Assembly: GCA_946803715.1 (NCBI GenBank)
Contig: CAMPET010000003.1
Coordinates: 498,026-533,038, forward strand
Source: Beroe ovata
Lineage: Eukaryota > Ctenophora > Nuda > Beroida > Beroidae
DNA: 35,013 nucleotides
Direction: 5' to 3'
Numbering within the stretch: position 1 is the stretch's first letter; every line of letters begins with the position of its first letter. The notes beneath the pieces are model-generated. The model was given only the letters and a program-made list of their open reading frames with translations, was not told the origin of the DNA and ran no database searches. Positions 10,442 through 20,000 of this stretch are shown piece after piece. Made by a program: the position numbers and the translations under genes.

Positions 10442-11370
10442 GTTAGTGATCCCTTAAGTTTTAAATGAAACTATGTGCTATGCAGACAAACTCAAGATAA
10501 ACTACGCTATGTAACTGAAACTCCTGCGTATTGTACAATTGACAAAGTGCATATAGTGTTTTACATAGTGTGCACTGCATACTTGTTTATGTTTTTCACA
10601 ATCCATCCGAAACAGTTTAATCTGCAAATATTCATGGAAATTGGAAATTTTGAAATGGAATGAAGTGCAGCAGTTGCCCTGGTGCAAAGAAAAATAAAAG
10701 ATTAAAGAGCAAAGTTAAGATGTCAGTGGTAAGGAAGTTGAATTTGGTCCATAAACTAACGTTTAGCATGTTTGTTTATAACGTGCGTTTATTACGTTAT
10801 CACAGATTGCAGATGTCCCACTCGCTATTGGGACCAGACAAATGAGATACCTGCAATTACAACGCAACCATTTAAATACTCGTGGAATTGATTGAATTTG
10901 GATATCCAATTATTCTTTCTTCGCAGTAAATATTTTTCCGTGGAACTAAAAACGCCTCCATAGTAAAGTCCAAATTCACAAGTTCATCCGCTGATGGTAT
11001 ATAGAGCGCGCGCACGTACATCTATATCGTGCAGGTGCCTTTGCATACAAATTTAGCGCAAAAACTAGCAATCGCAATAATGTTAGCAATTATAAAAGCG
11101 AGTGAAGTTGTTGGGATCGCTTTGTTATGTTCGTCTGCTCACCTAACAATGGGTCCGTCATGAATCCAAAATTGAATGTATGTTATACAAATTTACAAAC
11201 ATTAACTGTGATTGATAATCACTCCTATTGTACAAAATGCTACATTGTTAGGGTGCAGTGTGTGTGTGAATTCTCAGGGTTGAACTATGCATGTATTGAT
11301 TATCGGAACCAATACCGATTCCAAGATACATGAACACTTTAATGTTGTTTTCGGAAGATGGAGCAAAAAG
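10442..11370. other. Upstream region of CTR gene, no gene recognised
   Basis: Likely contains the promoter of the minus-strand CTR gene and the 3' flank of the tRNA. There is a short alternating (GC)n patch at about 11005-11014 (GAGCGCGCGCACG). No open frame here resembles a known protein. No TATA box or other promoter element could be assigned. Confidence 0.5.
11366..11370 (-). terminator. Pol III terminator of tRNA-Asp
   Basis: A TTTTT run on the minus strand lies immediately after the discriminator base (separated by a C at most), the usual RNA polymerase III stop signal. Confidence 0.85.
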
Positions 11371-11442
11371 CTCCCCGTCAGGGAATCGAACCCTGGTCGC
11401 CCGCGTGACAGGCGGGAATACTAACCACTATACTAACGAGGA
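11371..11442 (-). tRNA. tRNA-Asp (GUC)
   Basis: 72 nt, read on the minus strand. The 5' acceptor strand TCCTCGT pairs with ACGGGGA, with discriminator G. The D-arm contains TTAGTATAGTGGTTAGTA, a good A box. The anticodon stem CCGC/GCGG encloses loop CTGTCAC with anticodon GTC at 11409-11407. The T arm CCAGGGTTCGATTCCCTG is an intact B box. The sequence closely follows the conserved animal tRNA-Asp. No intron; the 3' CCA is not encoded, as expected in eukaryotes. Confidence 0.97.
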
Positions 11443-11651
11443 GACATGAAAAATGAATTTGCTGGGACGTGATCATAATTCAGAAGTGCTCGTTTAATGT
11501 ATTACATACAATAGACTTATTTTAGTAAATACTAGAACACTCGTCAAGTGAGCGTGCTACACTCAATTTCGGATACTTAGTGAATAAGAGAAATTGAAAT
11601 TAAGTATATTTGAAATTAAGTATGTTTGAATGAGTAAGCTTCAAAATTGAA

Positions 11652-12620
11652 ACGTCCTACATCAAAGAAGCATGCAGCACGTCATAGCAGGCCTCTGTGA
11701 CGATTGGGGTACTCATTCGTCATAACTTGCTGACACCACTGCATAACTCTGACGTAGGAATGCACTGACACCAGTTTGTAATATGTCATGACAGGCCTCT
11801 GTGACGATTGAAGGACTCATTCGTCATAACTTGCTGACACCACTGCATAACTCTGACGTAGGAATGCGTTGACACCAGTATGCAGTACGTCATGACAGGC
11901 CTCTGTGACGATTGGGGTACTCATTCGTCATAACTTGCTGACACCACTGCATTCCTCTGACGTAGGAATGCGTTGACACCAGTATGCAGTACGTCATGAC
12001 AGGCCTCTGTGACGATTGGGGTACCCATTCGTCATAACTTGCTGACACCAATACATAACTCTGACGTAGGAATGCGTTGACATGTTCCCGCGCTGCGTGA
12101 CCCAAATACTCCGCGCGCGCTGCTACGACTTTTCAGTTCACTGAGTAGAACAGGGGCGCGCAACGTGTGCACACGTTGACACCAGTTTGTTATATGTCAT
12201 GACAGGCCTCTGTGACGAATGGAGGACTCATTTGTCATAACTTGCTGACACCACTGCGTAACACTGACGTATGAATGCGTTGACACCAGTATGCAGTACG
12301 TCATGGCAGGCCTCTGTTACGAATGGAGGACTCATTCGTCATATTTTGCTGACACCACTGCATGACTATGACGTAGGACCGCTTTGACACCAGTATGCAG
12401 TACGTCATGACAGGCCTCTGTGACGATTGGGGTACTCATTTGTCATAACTTGCTGACAGCAATAGTCAATACATACTACAATACATAACTCTGACGTAGG
12501 AATGCACTGAAACCAGTATGCAGTGAGTCATGAAAGGCCTCTGTGACGAATGGAGGACTCATTCGTCATAACTTGCTGACACCACAGCGTGACTAGGACA
12601 TAGGTGATAGGAATGCGATG
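11652..12620 (+). repeat. Satellite array A, about 105-bp unit
   Basis: About eight imperfect units. Each contains CTCATTCGTCATAACTTGCT, GACACCACTGCATAACTCTG, ACGTAGGAATGCGTTGACAC and CAGTATGCAGTACGTCATGA followed by a GGCCTCTGTGACGA segment. Units are about 102-107 bp and differ by point changes. One unit is interrupted by a GC-rich block (12084-12175). The same family recurs in opposite orientation at 15110-16490. No coding potential. Confidence 0.93.
12084..12175. mobile_element. GC-rich insertion within satellite array A
   Basis: A roughly 92-bp block with CG-rich ends (TGTTCCCGCGCTGCG ... GCGCGCAACGTGTGCACA) splits a satellite unit. The unit motif CGTTGACA occurs on both sides, as expected for a target duplication. 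A short relative with matching ends (TGTTCCGCGCAACATGTGCA) occurs at 22634-22653. Probably a non-autonomous element, but the type is not known. Confidence 0.5.
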
Positions 12621-12626
12621 ACACTA

Positions 12627-12732
12627 GAAGCAATAATGACAAGAACTAGTTTTCCAACTCGGGTTTCATGGTACTGATAGAACCAATCATCAGGGCCCGA
12701 GTTGGAAAACTAGTTCTTGTCATTATTGCTTC
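12627..12732. repeat. Perfect 37-bp inverted repeat (hairpin)
   Basis: The left arm 12627-12663 and right arm 12696-12732 are exact reverse complements; the loop is 32 nt. The arms begin GAAGCAATAATGACAAGAAC. The element lies at the right edge of satellite array A. It is either a fold-back element or a source of a long double-stranded hairpin RNA. Confidence 0.95.
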
Positions 12733-13479
12733 CATAATATTGCTCCTTCCAACGAAGTCGAGCAGTTTTGCGAAATTCTTCCGAAAATTTTGATATCTTA
12801 GTAAATAGAATTTCTTGAATTCTGCGAATTAGTGAGGACTAGATAAAATGCAGTGTTTACATTTTCAGGTACTTATGCGATGAATTGCAGGACAATGCGA
12901 TTACTGGCAAGGATAAATTGCCAGTTACGAGCACCTGTATTCACTATTCTATAACGATCTTACTTTCAACTGTATTCTGCGGTCAATACAACCATTTAAA
13001 CGATTGGTTATTGAAACAAGTGCACATTTTTTATATCATTGAGTTAAAAACACCCAGTCAACGTTTGTAATCAAGTTACTTACTCGCTTAATAAAATTAA
13101 TTATAAAGCAACTCGCTTTAAGCAACTGATACCTTGATGAACAAGATCGAACTTGTTAACATTTAATATTCGAAGGCTGTACTTCTCAATCACAGAAAAC
13201 ATCTGGCACCTTATGTAGGCACCTATATAAACTCACTGCTTAACCTTAATTAGAAGAAGAAAATTGCATAATTCAGAACAGAGATGTGCCTGATAACAGT
13301 GATGTACTATCAATGAGAAAGTATCATCAAAATAACGATCCAAACATATTGAATAATCATCTTATAAATGTTATTGAGTTGCTCACAAATTTGCGAGTGC
13401 ATTAGGACAGCCGCGGTAATGGAATCCAGAGTACGTTAATGCATGGCAATTCCCGGCTCACATTCGCGTCAATGTTCCG
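12733..13479. other. Intergenic 3' flank of the MTFR gene
   Basis: AT-rich, with no recognised gene. It should contain the 3' UTR of the minus-strand MTFR gene, whose stop is at 13480-13482. No canonical AATAAA on the minus strand could be assigned. Confidence 0.5.
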
Positions 13480-16400
13480 TCAAGCAGATTGCGAGTCGTT
13501 GAACGATGCCTCCTTATCTGAAAAATGCGATAGAATATGAAATTTGGTATCCAAAAGTGTGAAATAGTGCTCCTGTTTATACAGTTTCAGACACGAAACA
13601 TAGGGAGTAAGAATTTACCCGTGCTCTCGTTGATAGTGGTCGGGGTGTTTGCGAACTTCTGCCTCAAAGCATTCGCAAGGATCAGGTTTGGGTCCTGTGG
13701 GTTGCACGGTTTCGGTTGTCGTCTCACGGGCGTTCCACCGGGCGATCTAAAACAGTAAAACAGTAATAGTGAAGAAAAACGTGTAGTGCCAAAACTCCTT
13801 TCTCGAAAATTGGTACAGGCACGATGACGCTATTCTACCGCCATGCCCTTTAGGTTAGCGTTTAAATAACGCTAACCTTGACCCCAGGGGCCTCACATCT
13901 AGCCTGAACTTACTTTTCAACTGATTTGAGGAGACTTTTCTGTTTCCCAACATCTTTAAGAACACTGCTAAGATCAGGGGTGGCTTGATCAGCAGTTACT
14001 CGATCCTATTAGAGATATATAATAATGACAGATATAATTGTTGACTTGTCGTCATTCCAAGACAAGAGTGCTCAATTGCGGAATCACAAGAGCGTAAGTA
14101 GATCGAAGTCAAACATAATGTTTCATAGTATGAAACCAATCTTCAGTGCACTGAAGATTGGTTTCATACCACGAAGCATTATGTTTGCCCAATATCAATC
14201 GTTGTTTGACTTCGATCTAATAATGACAGATAAACGATTTTGTAAATTTTCTATTGGAAGCCACACAGAATTTCACTGGTAACTCACCTCTTTAATTTCA
14301 GGCAACTTGCTCGACTTTTGGGACGGTGGAACGGAAGATTTGAAGGCCATGGCTGGGGGAGGAGGGGGAGGGGGAGGGGGAGGACAGGGGGTCTTAGCCT
14401 GGGTCTTCTCACTTGTGACAGGAGTGCTGGCTGCAGCTGGGGGCATCTGTGCCAGAGCAAATGAAGCCATCATCTCCTGCCGAGAACAAAGTCAACATCG
14501 ACAAGTATGTACAGCAATAGATCGAACACGTCCGGGTAGAAGCAGGCATGGATTACCTTCAATGATGCAAGTTCACTCTCCAATGCCGCAACTCGCTCCT
14601 CCGCAATGTCACTCGACTTCGTGACCACAGAGACACTCTCCAGTCCACTGTCTATATCCTCAGGATCGACACACTCGAACTTACCACTTCTGAACTGGGG
14701 TGGCTTCAACTCCCAACGCTGGATAGAGTCTTTCGGATAGGGGTTCGGTGTGAACTGAATTATAGCATCGTTCAGTATCACAGTTATTATCGTATTAAAC
14801 TGATATAGAATATAATGGTAAAATGTCGTCAGATTTTTAAATCCATGAAACACAAGTCTGAAACACTGACCCTATGAGTTCTGAAGGAGCTGTGGATGTG
14901 CCCTTCTTCCTCATAGAGCCAGGAGGTGTCCTCAAACGGTGAGACACTGTACTTCCCATTGTTGGATACAGAGATACCATACTCTTCTTGAAAACGGGTT
15001 ATCTGGAATGGTAGCTGTCGAACGTTGGAACCAAGTATTAGAATATATCAATCATCCTGCCTATTAAACAATAATAACTTATTCCCATGCCACAGCCCAC
15101 TCGTCACAGAGACTGTCATGAAGTACAGCAGATAGTGTCAACTAGTGGTGTCAGCAAGTTATGACGAATGAGTCTTCCATTCGTCACAGAGATCTGTTAT
15201 GACGTACTGCATACTGGTGTCAACGCACTCCTACGTAGGAGTTACGCGGTGGTGTCAGCAAGTAATGACGAATGAGTCCTCCATTCGTCACAGAGACTAT
15301 TATGACCAACTGCATACTGGTGTCAATACATTCCTACGTCAGAGTTTCGCAGTGGTGTCAGCAAGTAATGACGAATGAGTCCTCCATTCGTCACACAGAC
15401 TGTTATGAAGTACAACATATTAGTGTCAACACGTTCCTACGTTAGAGTTTCGCAGTGGTGTCAGAAAGTTATGACGAATGAGTCCTCCATTCGTCACAGA
15501 GACCTGTTATGACGTACTGCATACTGGTGAATGAGTCCCCCAATCGTCACAGACTGTTATGACCTACTGCATACTGGTGTCAATACATTCCTACGTCAGA
15601 GTTTTGCAGTGGTGTGAGCAAGTAATGACGAAGGAGTCCTCCATTCGTCACACAGACTGTTATGAAGTACTGCATACTAGTGTCAACGCATTCCTAGGTA
15701 GAGTTTTGCAGTGGTGTCAGCAAGTGATGACGAATGAGTCCCCCATTCGTCACAGAGTCTGTTATGACGTACTGAATACTGGTGTCAACGCACTCCAACG
15801 TACGTCAGAGTTACGCAGTGGTGTCAGCAAGAAATGACGAATGAGTCCTCCATTCGTAACAGGGATCTGCTATGACGTACTGCATACTGGTGTCAACGCA
15901 CTCCTACGTCAGAGTTACGCAGTGGTGTCAGCAACTAATGACGAACGAGTCCTCCATTCGTCACAGATACTGTTATGACCTACTGCATACTGGTGTCAAT
16001 ATATTCCTACGTTAGAGTTTTGCAGTGGTACAGAGATACCATACTCGTCTTGAAAACGGGTTATCTGGAATGGTAGCTGTCGAACGTTGTAACCAAGTAT
16101 TAGAATATATCAATCATCCTGCATATTAAACAACAATAACTTATTCCCATGCCACGGCCCACTCGTCACAGAGACTGTCATGAAGTACAGCAGAAAGTGT
16201 CAACGCATTCCTAGGTAGAGTTTTGAGTGGTGTCAGCAAGTGATGACGAATGAGTCCCCCACTCGTCACAGAGACTGTTATGACAAGTGACATACTGCAC
16301 ATAACTGGTGTCAACGCAATCCTACGTCGGAGTTATGCAGTGGTGTCAGCAATAATGACGAATGAGTCCCTCATTCGTCACAGAAACCTGTTATGGCGTA

Positions 16401-16776
16401 CTTAATACTGGCGTCAACGCATTACTACGTCAGAGTTATGAAAATTGTAATGGTGTCAACAAGTAATGACGAATGAGTCCCCCGTTTGTCCAGAGATTGG
16501 TATGACGTACATTGTCCTAGAAGTGTTCCATGCACTAGAAAATGCTCTACTCACTGGTATCTTTAGTCTTGACTCCGGTCTCAGTGGTAGAGTTTGTGCA
16601 ACTCTACGGACAAGAGTCTGAGGAACTCTCCTCCGAGTTCTTTTCATATCCCTACGTCCGGGATTACCCACAATCTCAGGGTCATTAGCAGGGTCTCCCA
16701 GAATCTCATTGTACACAGCGACTCCTGCCTCCACAGTGGAGACAATAGTGTCAGATAGTACAATTCCGAGCGACAT
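13480..16776 (-). CDS. Mitochondrial fission regulator, MTFR1/MTFR2 family (spliced)
   Basis: Relatives promote mitochondrial fission and respiration. Exons by eye: 16776-16555, 15002-14871, 14754-14557, 14476-14288, 14005-13914, 13746-13619, 13517-13480 (stop TGA 13482-13480). Phases all agree and give 332 residues; human MTFR1 is 333. Exon 1 has VPQTLVRRVAQTLPLRPESR, matching the family's SIVRKIGTNLSL region. Exon 2 has SPFEDTSWLYEEEGH, equivalent to SFADVGWVAKEEG. Exons 3-4 hold a short coiled coil, EERVAALESELASLK then EMMASFALAQ (about 170-195). A run of 10 prolines follows, then DLSSVLKDVGKQKSLLKSVE and DPNLILANALRQKFA, the conserved C-terminal segment. ATG 16776 was chosen for length; an in-frame ATG also lies at 16810. 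Intron 1 is filled by satellite array B. MTFR1 and MTFR2 are not distinguished. Confidence 0.9.
13852..13878. repeat. 11-bp perfect stem-loop in MTFR intron
   Basis: AGGTTAGCGTT, a 5-nt loop and AACGCTAACCT form a perfect hairpin within the intron 13747-13913. Its function is unknown. Confidence 0.8.
14021..14232. mobile_element. Nested palindromic element in MTFR intron 4
   Basis: Terminal inverted repeats of 17 bp (TAGATCGAAGTCAAACA at 14099-14115 and its complement at 14203-14219) enclose a perfect 42-bp palindrome at 14128-14169 (arm GTATGAAACCAATCTTCAGTG). A 14-bp direct repeat AATAATGACAGATA flanks the region at 14021-14034 and 14219-14232. This looks like a small fold-back or MITE-like element. 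It has no coding capacity. The left direct repeat lies just before the exon 5 acceptor. Confidence 0.75.
14353..14391 (+). repeat. G-rich tract, complement of the poly-proline codons
   Basis: Runs of 4-5 G separated by single A on the plus strand (GGGGGAGG repeated) are the complement of the CCT/CCC codons for the MTFR poly-proline stretch. At least four G-runs of three or more are present, so the strand could form a G-quadruplex. Confidence 0.85.
14967..15142. repeat. Source copy of a 176-bp duplication (spans MTFR exon 2 start)
   Basis: This segment contains the first 36 bases of MTFR exon 2, its acceptor site, the adjacent intron and the beginning of satellite array B. It recurs almost base for base, and at the same length, at 16029-16204. 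Confidence 0.9.
15110..16490 (-). repeat. Satellite array B, inverted relative to array A
   Basis: About eleven imperfect units of the same family as array A, reverse-complemented: GTGTCAGCAAGTAATGACGA, ATGAGTCCTCCATTCGTCAC, TGTTATGACGTACTGCATAC and TGGTGTCAACGCATTCCTAC. The array fills MTFR intron 1. It is interrupted by the duplicated exon fragment at 16029-16204, and one unit at about 15530 is shortened. Confidence 0.93.
16029..16204 (-). pseudogene. Duplicated MTFR exon 2 fragment inside the satellite array
   Basis: Copy of 14967-15142. On the minus strand it keeps the acceptor (CCATTCCAG) and then reads ITRFQDEYGISV, one residue (E to D) different from true exon 2. It then runs into satellite sequence and meets a stop about 14 codons later. 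It lies upstream of the true exon 2 in the transcript, so it is a possible decoy 3' splice site. Confidence 0.88.
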
Positions 16777-17045
16777 TCTTCCTACATTCCTATAATTCGA
16801 TCCAAACATATCATTCGGTAGGTATAATACATAAATTGAATAATTCAATACATACACTATACATTGAATTTAAGCATTTCAATTGTAAGCTCACAAGACG
16901 AAGCAAATGTAACACACCGTGTTGACAGTTAAAAATTGTAAACGAATCCTCAAGTTATTAAATAAGCTGTTCTCACGATTGGAAAGATTGGACGAAACCA
17001 ACAGATATGGATAATGGATTCAATCAACCACTCATTCCCATTCAG
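16777..17045. other. Short gap between GPATCH1 3' end and MTFR 5' end
   Basis: About 270 bp of AT-rich sequence. It must hold both the MTFR 5' UTR or promoter and the GPATCH1 3' UTR; both genes are on the minus strand. No specific element was identified. Confidence 0.5.
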
Positions 17046-20000
17046 TCAGATATCACAGAAATCGATTGCACGAGCTCTTTTGGGTACAAAGGCAGCTTTT
17101 TTCTCGGACTCTTTCTTCCTTTTAGAAGAATTTGATGGGTCTGAATGAGTCGTCTGAACAGAGCCACTACTTGCCATAACTGATGGGGAACCACTGCAGA
17201 GATTTTCTCCCACTTTTACTGAATCATTTACTTGTTGGGGCTGTTGCCAATCTTTTGGCAGGGCCCTTCTCTGATGTGTCTGTGGTGTGACGTTTTTCAT
17301 GGGACGCTCACTTGAGCGAAACGATTCATGTTCATGGTGTGGGTGCGTCCGACTGTGACCTGACTGACCAATACTTCCACTGGCTGAGTCAAATGATGGC
17401 GCAGTTGCTCTCCGACCTAATCGTGAAACGGCGGAAGGCCTACTTGATTCACACCGATCACCAGCTCCACTTTGCCCTTGCACCCATACTTGACCCTTTT
17501 CATCATTTCCTCGATTGATTCCATACCCAATCTTCGTATTTGAGGGACTATAATTTGAGTTCGCTTGATCAGCAGGTAACCTGTTTGTTGTGTCACTGAA
17601 CCTACTGTAGTCTCTGAACTTTCTAGCTTCACTTGGAGACCAACTCTGAGACCGATTCCGGGGAGAGTCATTCCGAGATTGTCTACTAGTCTTCCTGCTC
17701 CTCCTCCTTCTGTCAGAGGTGGAAGGAGTGTCACCTTCCTGGCTAGAGTGTCTACTGGAGTGTTTGCGTGATTGTCTGTCTCTGGTTGAAGTAGATTGGG
17801 GTGATCGATGATACCAGCTCTCTGAGCTGCTAGACTTTCGTCTTTCGTGAATTTTTCCAGCCGTTTTCACGTCATGTTCACGATTCTTCGTTGATGGATG
17901 CCTCTTCCTTCTAGGAGAGAGAGGTCTTCTCTCTGGTGATGGCGTTTCATGTGGAGTACGTCTTCTCCTTGACTGACTCAAACTCCTCGAATTTGGAGAA
18001 TATTCGCTTTCTTTTCCGTTCTTAGAACGAGATATCGATCTAGATCTGCTTTCACTGTAGCCATCGGACACAGGGCTAGCTGATGTAACACTATGTTTCT
18101 TTTTGTGCTTCTTCTTTTTCTCTTTCTTCTTCTTTTTTGCTTTTTTGTCCTTTTTGTTCTTTGGTTTTTTGCCTCCATCGGGATTTGATCTTATCTTTTC
18201 TAAGAGTTCTTTATCAAGATTAATAGACGAAGCTGAATGCTTTTCAGTCTTTTCGTACCTCGCTTTGTTAAAGACGATACCAACTGGAGCAGAAGCTGTT
18301 AACGATGGAGGCAATGGAACTATTACGGGGGTCAACTCCTCCGCAGGATTCTGGACTTCTTGCTTGACACTTGTAAGAGGAATAGAGCACGATGATGAAA
18401 GGAGGGAAGCTGAATTTCCTACAGATACAGGTTGTGATAACAATTCTTCACTCTCTGATTCTTTTTTTGCTGATAATTCCTCAAAAGCTGTATCTTCATC
18501 AATGGCACCATCTCTAATTTCGGATTTTATTGAAGGTGCATCTCGTTCAGCGCTTGGAGTGACATTTTCAGGTACATCATTTTCTTCAACACTACCCTCC
18601 TGAAAGGAAACCAATGATACTTCCTTTTTCTCATTAGAAATGTAATTATAAACATTTGTAATTAAAAGCCACACAAAACTGCTAACCTCATCGGATGATT
18701 CTGCAAAAACTGACTTAAACAAGTCCATGTTGTCATTCATTTTCTCCTCCAGTTTCCGATCATCACCGTCGTCCCCAGCCTCGGAATAACCAGTTGCTCT
18801 GCGCTTTTCACCCGTTGTGTCGACAGTATCTCGGATATCAGTGTATGGCATGTTATCGGCTGGTTGTGCAGAGGTTACTGGTGTTGACGATTCATTCACC
18901 TATTGGATGGTGGGAAAAAATTTCTATTGCTTTAGGTCCCAAATGGAATAGAAAATGAAATATGGTATTTGAACACCATTTTTAGAGATTTACCTGAGAA
19001 TTTTTTGTTGTTATATGTAATCTGTTAAACCTCCGAATAGTGCCAACACTCTGGATACTGAAACGGCAAGGCTTTAGTACAAAACGAATTTATAGTTGCA
19101 GTAAGGGTATATGGTTGCAGAAACTGTCTATCAATTCGATGTACAATTAATAATTATTAAGAATGGCTGCTGCCTATACTAGGAGCCCTTGATAGCTGAT
19201 TTTGGTCGACTTAATGGTGTTTTCAATGCAGGATGTCTCTACTTACTCTGGATATGGGTTCATAACGTCGAATCTCTTACAGACCAGAGATGCAGGAACC
19301 CACTGGTGCGTCTCTCTTGTGAGTTGACCAAACATCTTCATCTTGACTGCTTCCCTTCTCTCTTCCTCTGCTTGCTTCTGAAGGGAATTTCTTTCTTCCT
19401 CTTCTACATTAGTACCGGCGGAGGCGAATCTGCTGGACATCTCCCAACTTAGAGGCTTGAAGAACTTGGAAGACTTAATGAATTCATCTTTCTCCCTATC
19501 CTGCTCCCAATCAGTCATATTGGCGGATGTGTAATCAATATCCTTGCCTGCCATGAACCTGTTGTAACGCTCTTCTTTCGAAGGGTCGTTTTTAAAGGGT
19601 CGAAACAATGGTTGTGTATTTGAAGAGGATGCGGGAATTGTGCTATTATCCTGCTTGGGGGTTTCCAGAACAGCTGGCGCTGCACTTGCTGGCACTCCGG
19701 TAGGAGCAGGCGTGTCAAAGTCAGATATTCCCAACTTGACAGCTCGCTCACTTATCGAAGAGGATGGATTAACCCTCTCAACTATCCTAATTTCAGGATG
19801 GTGATAAGGCTTGTATCCAGGCGGGAGGGTTGGTGGTGGGAATACCTTTCTCAGATACTTATCAGACTTGCCCGAGGTGAAGTTGGAAAGGTAATCGGTA
19901 TTAGTGGAGTTAAACTTGTGAGAGAGATGAATATCGTGAATCGAACTTTCACCCTCCTCCATTATCTTATCATTGTAATTGGATCTGTTGTCGGTATCAT

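Noticed and set aside
11652-16490. CRISPR-like repeat arrays
   Set aside because: Units are contiguous satellite monomers without unique spacers, in a eukaryotic genome.
18103-18603. Plus-strand open frame of 166 codons
   Set aside because: It is the antisense of the Lys-rich and Ser-rich GPATCH1 exon; composition alone keeps it open.
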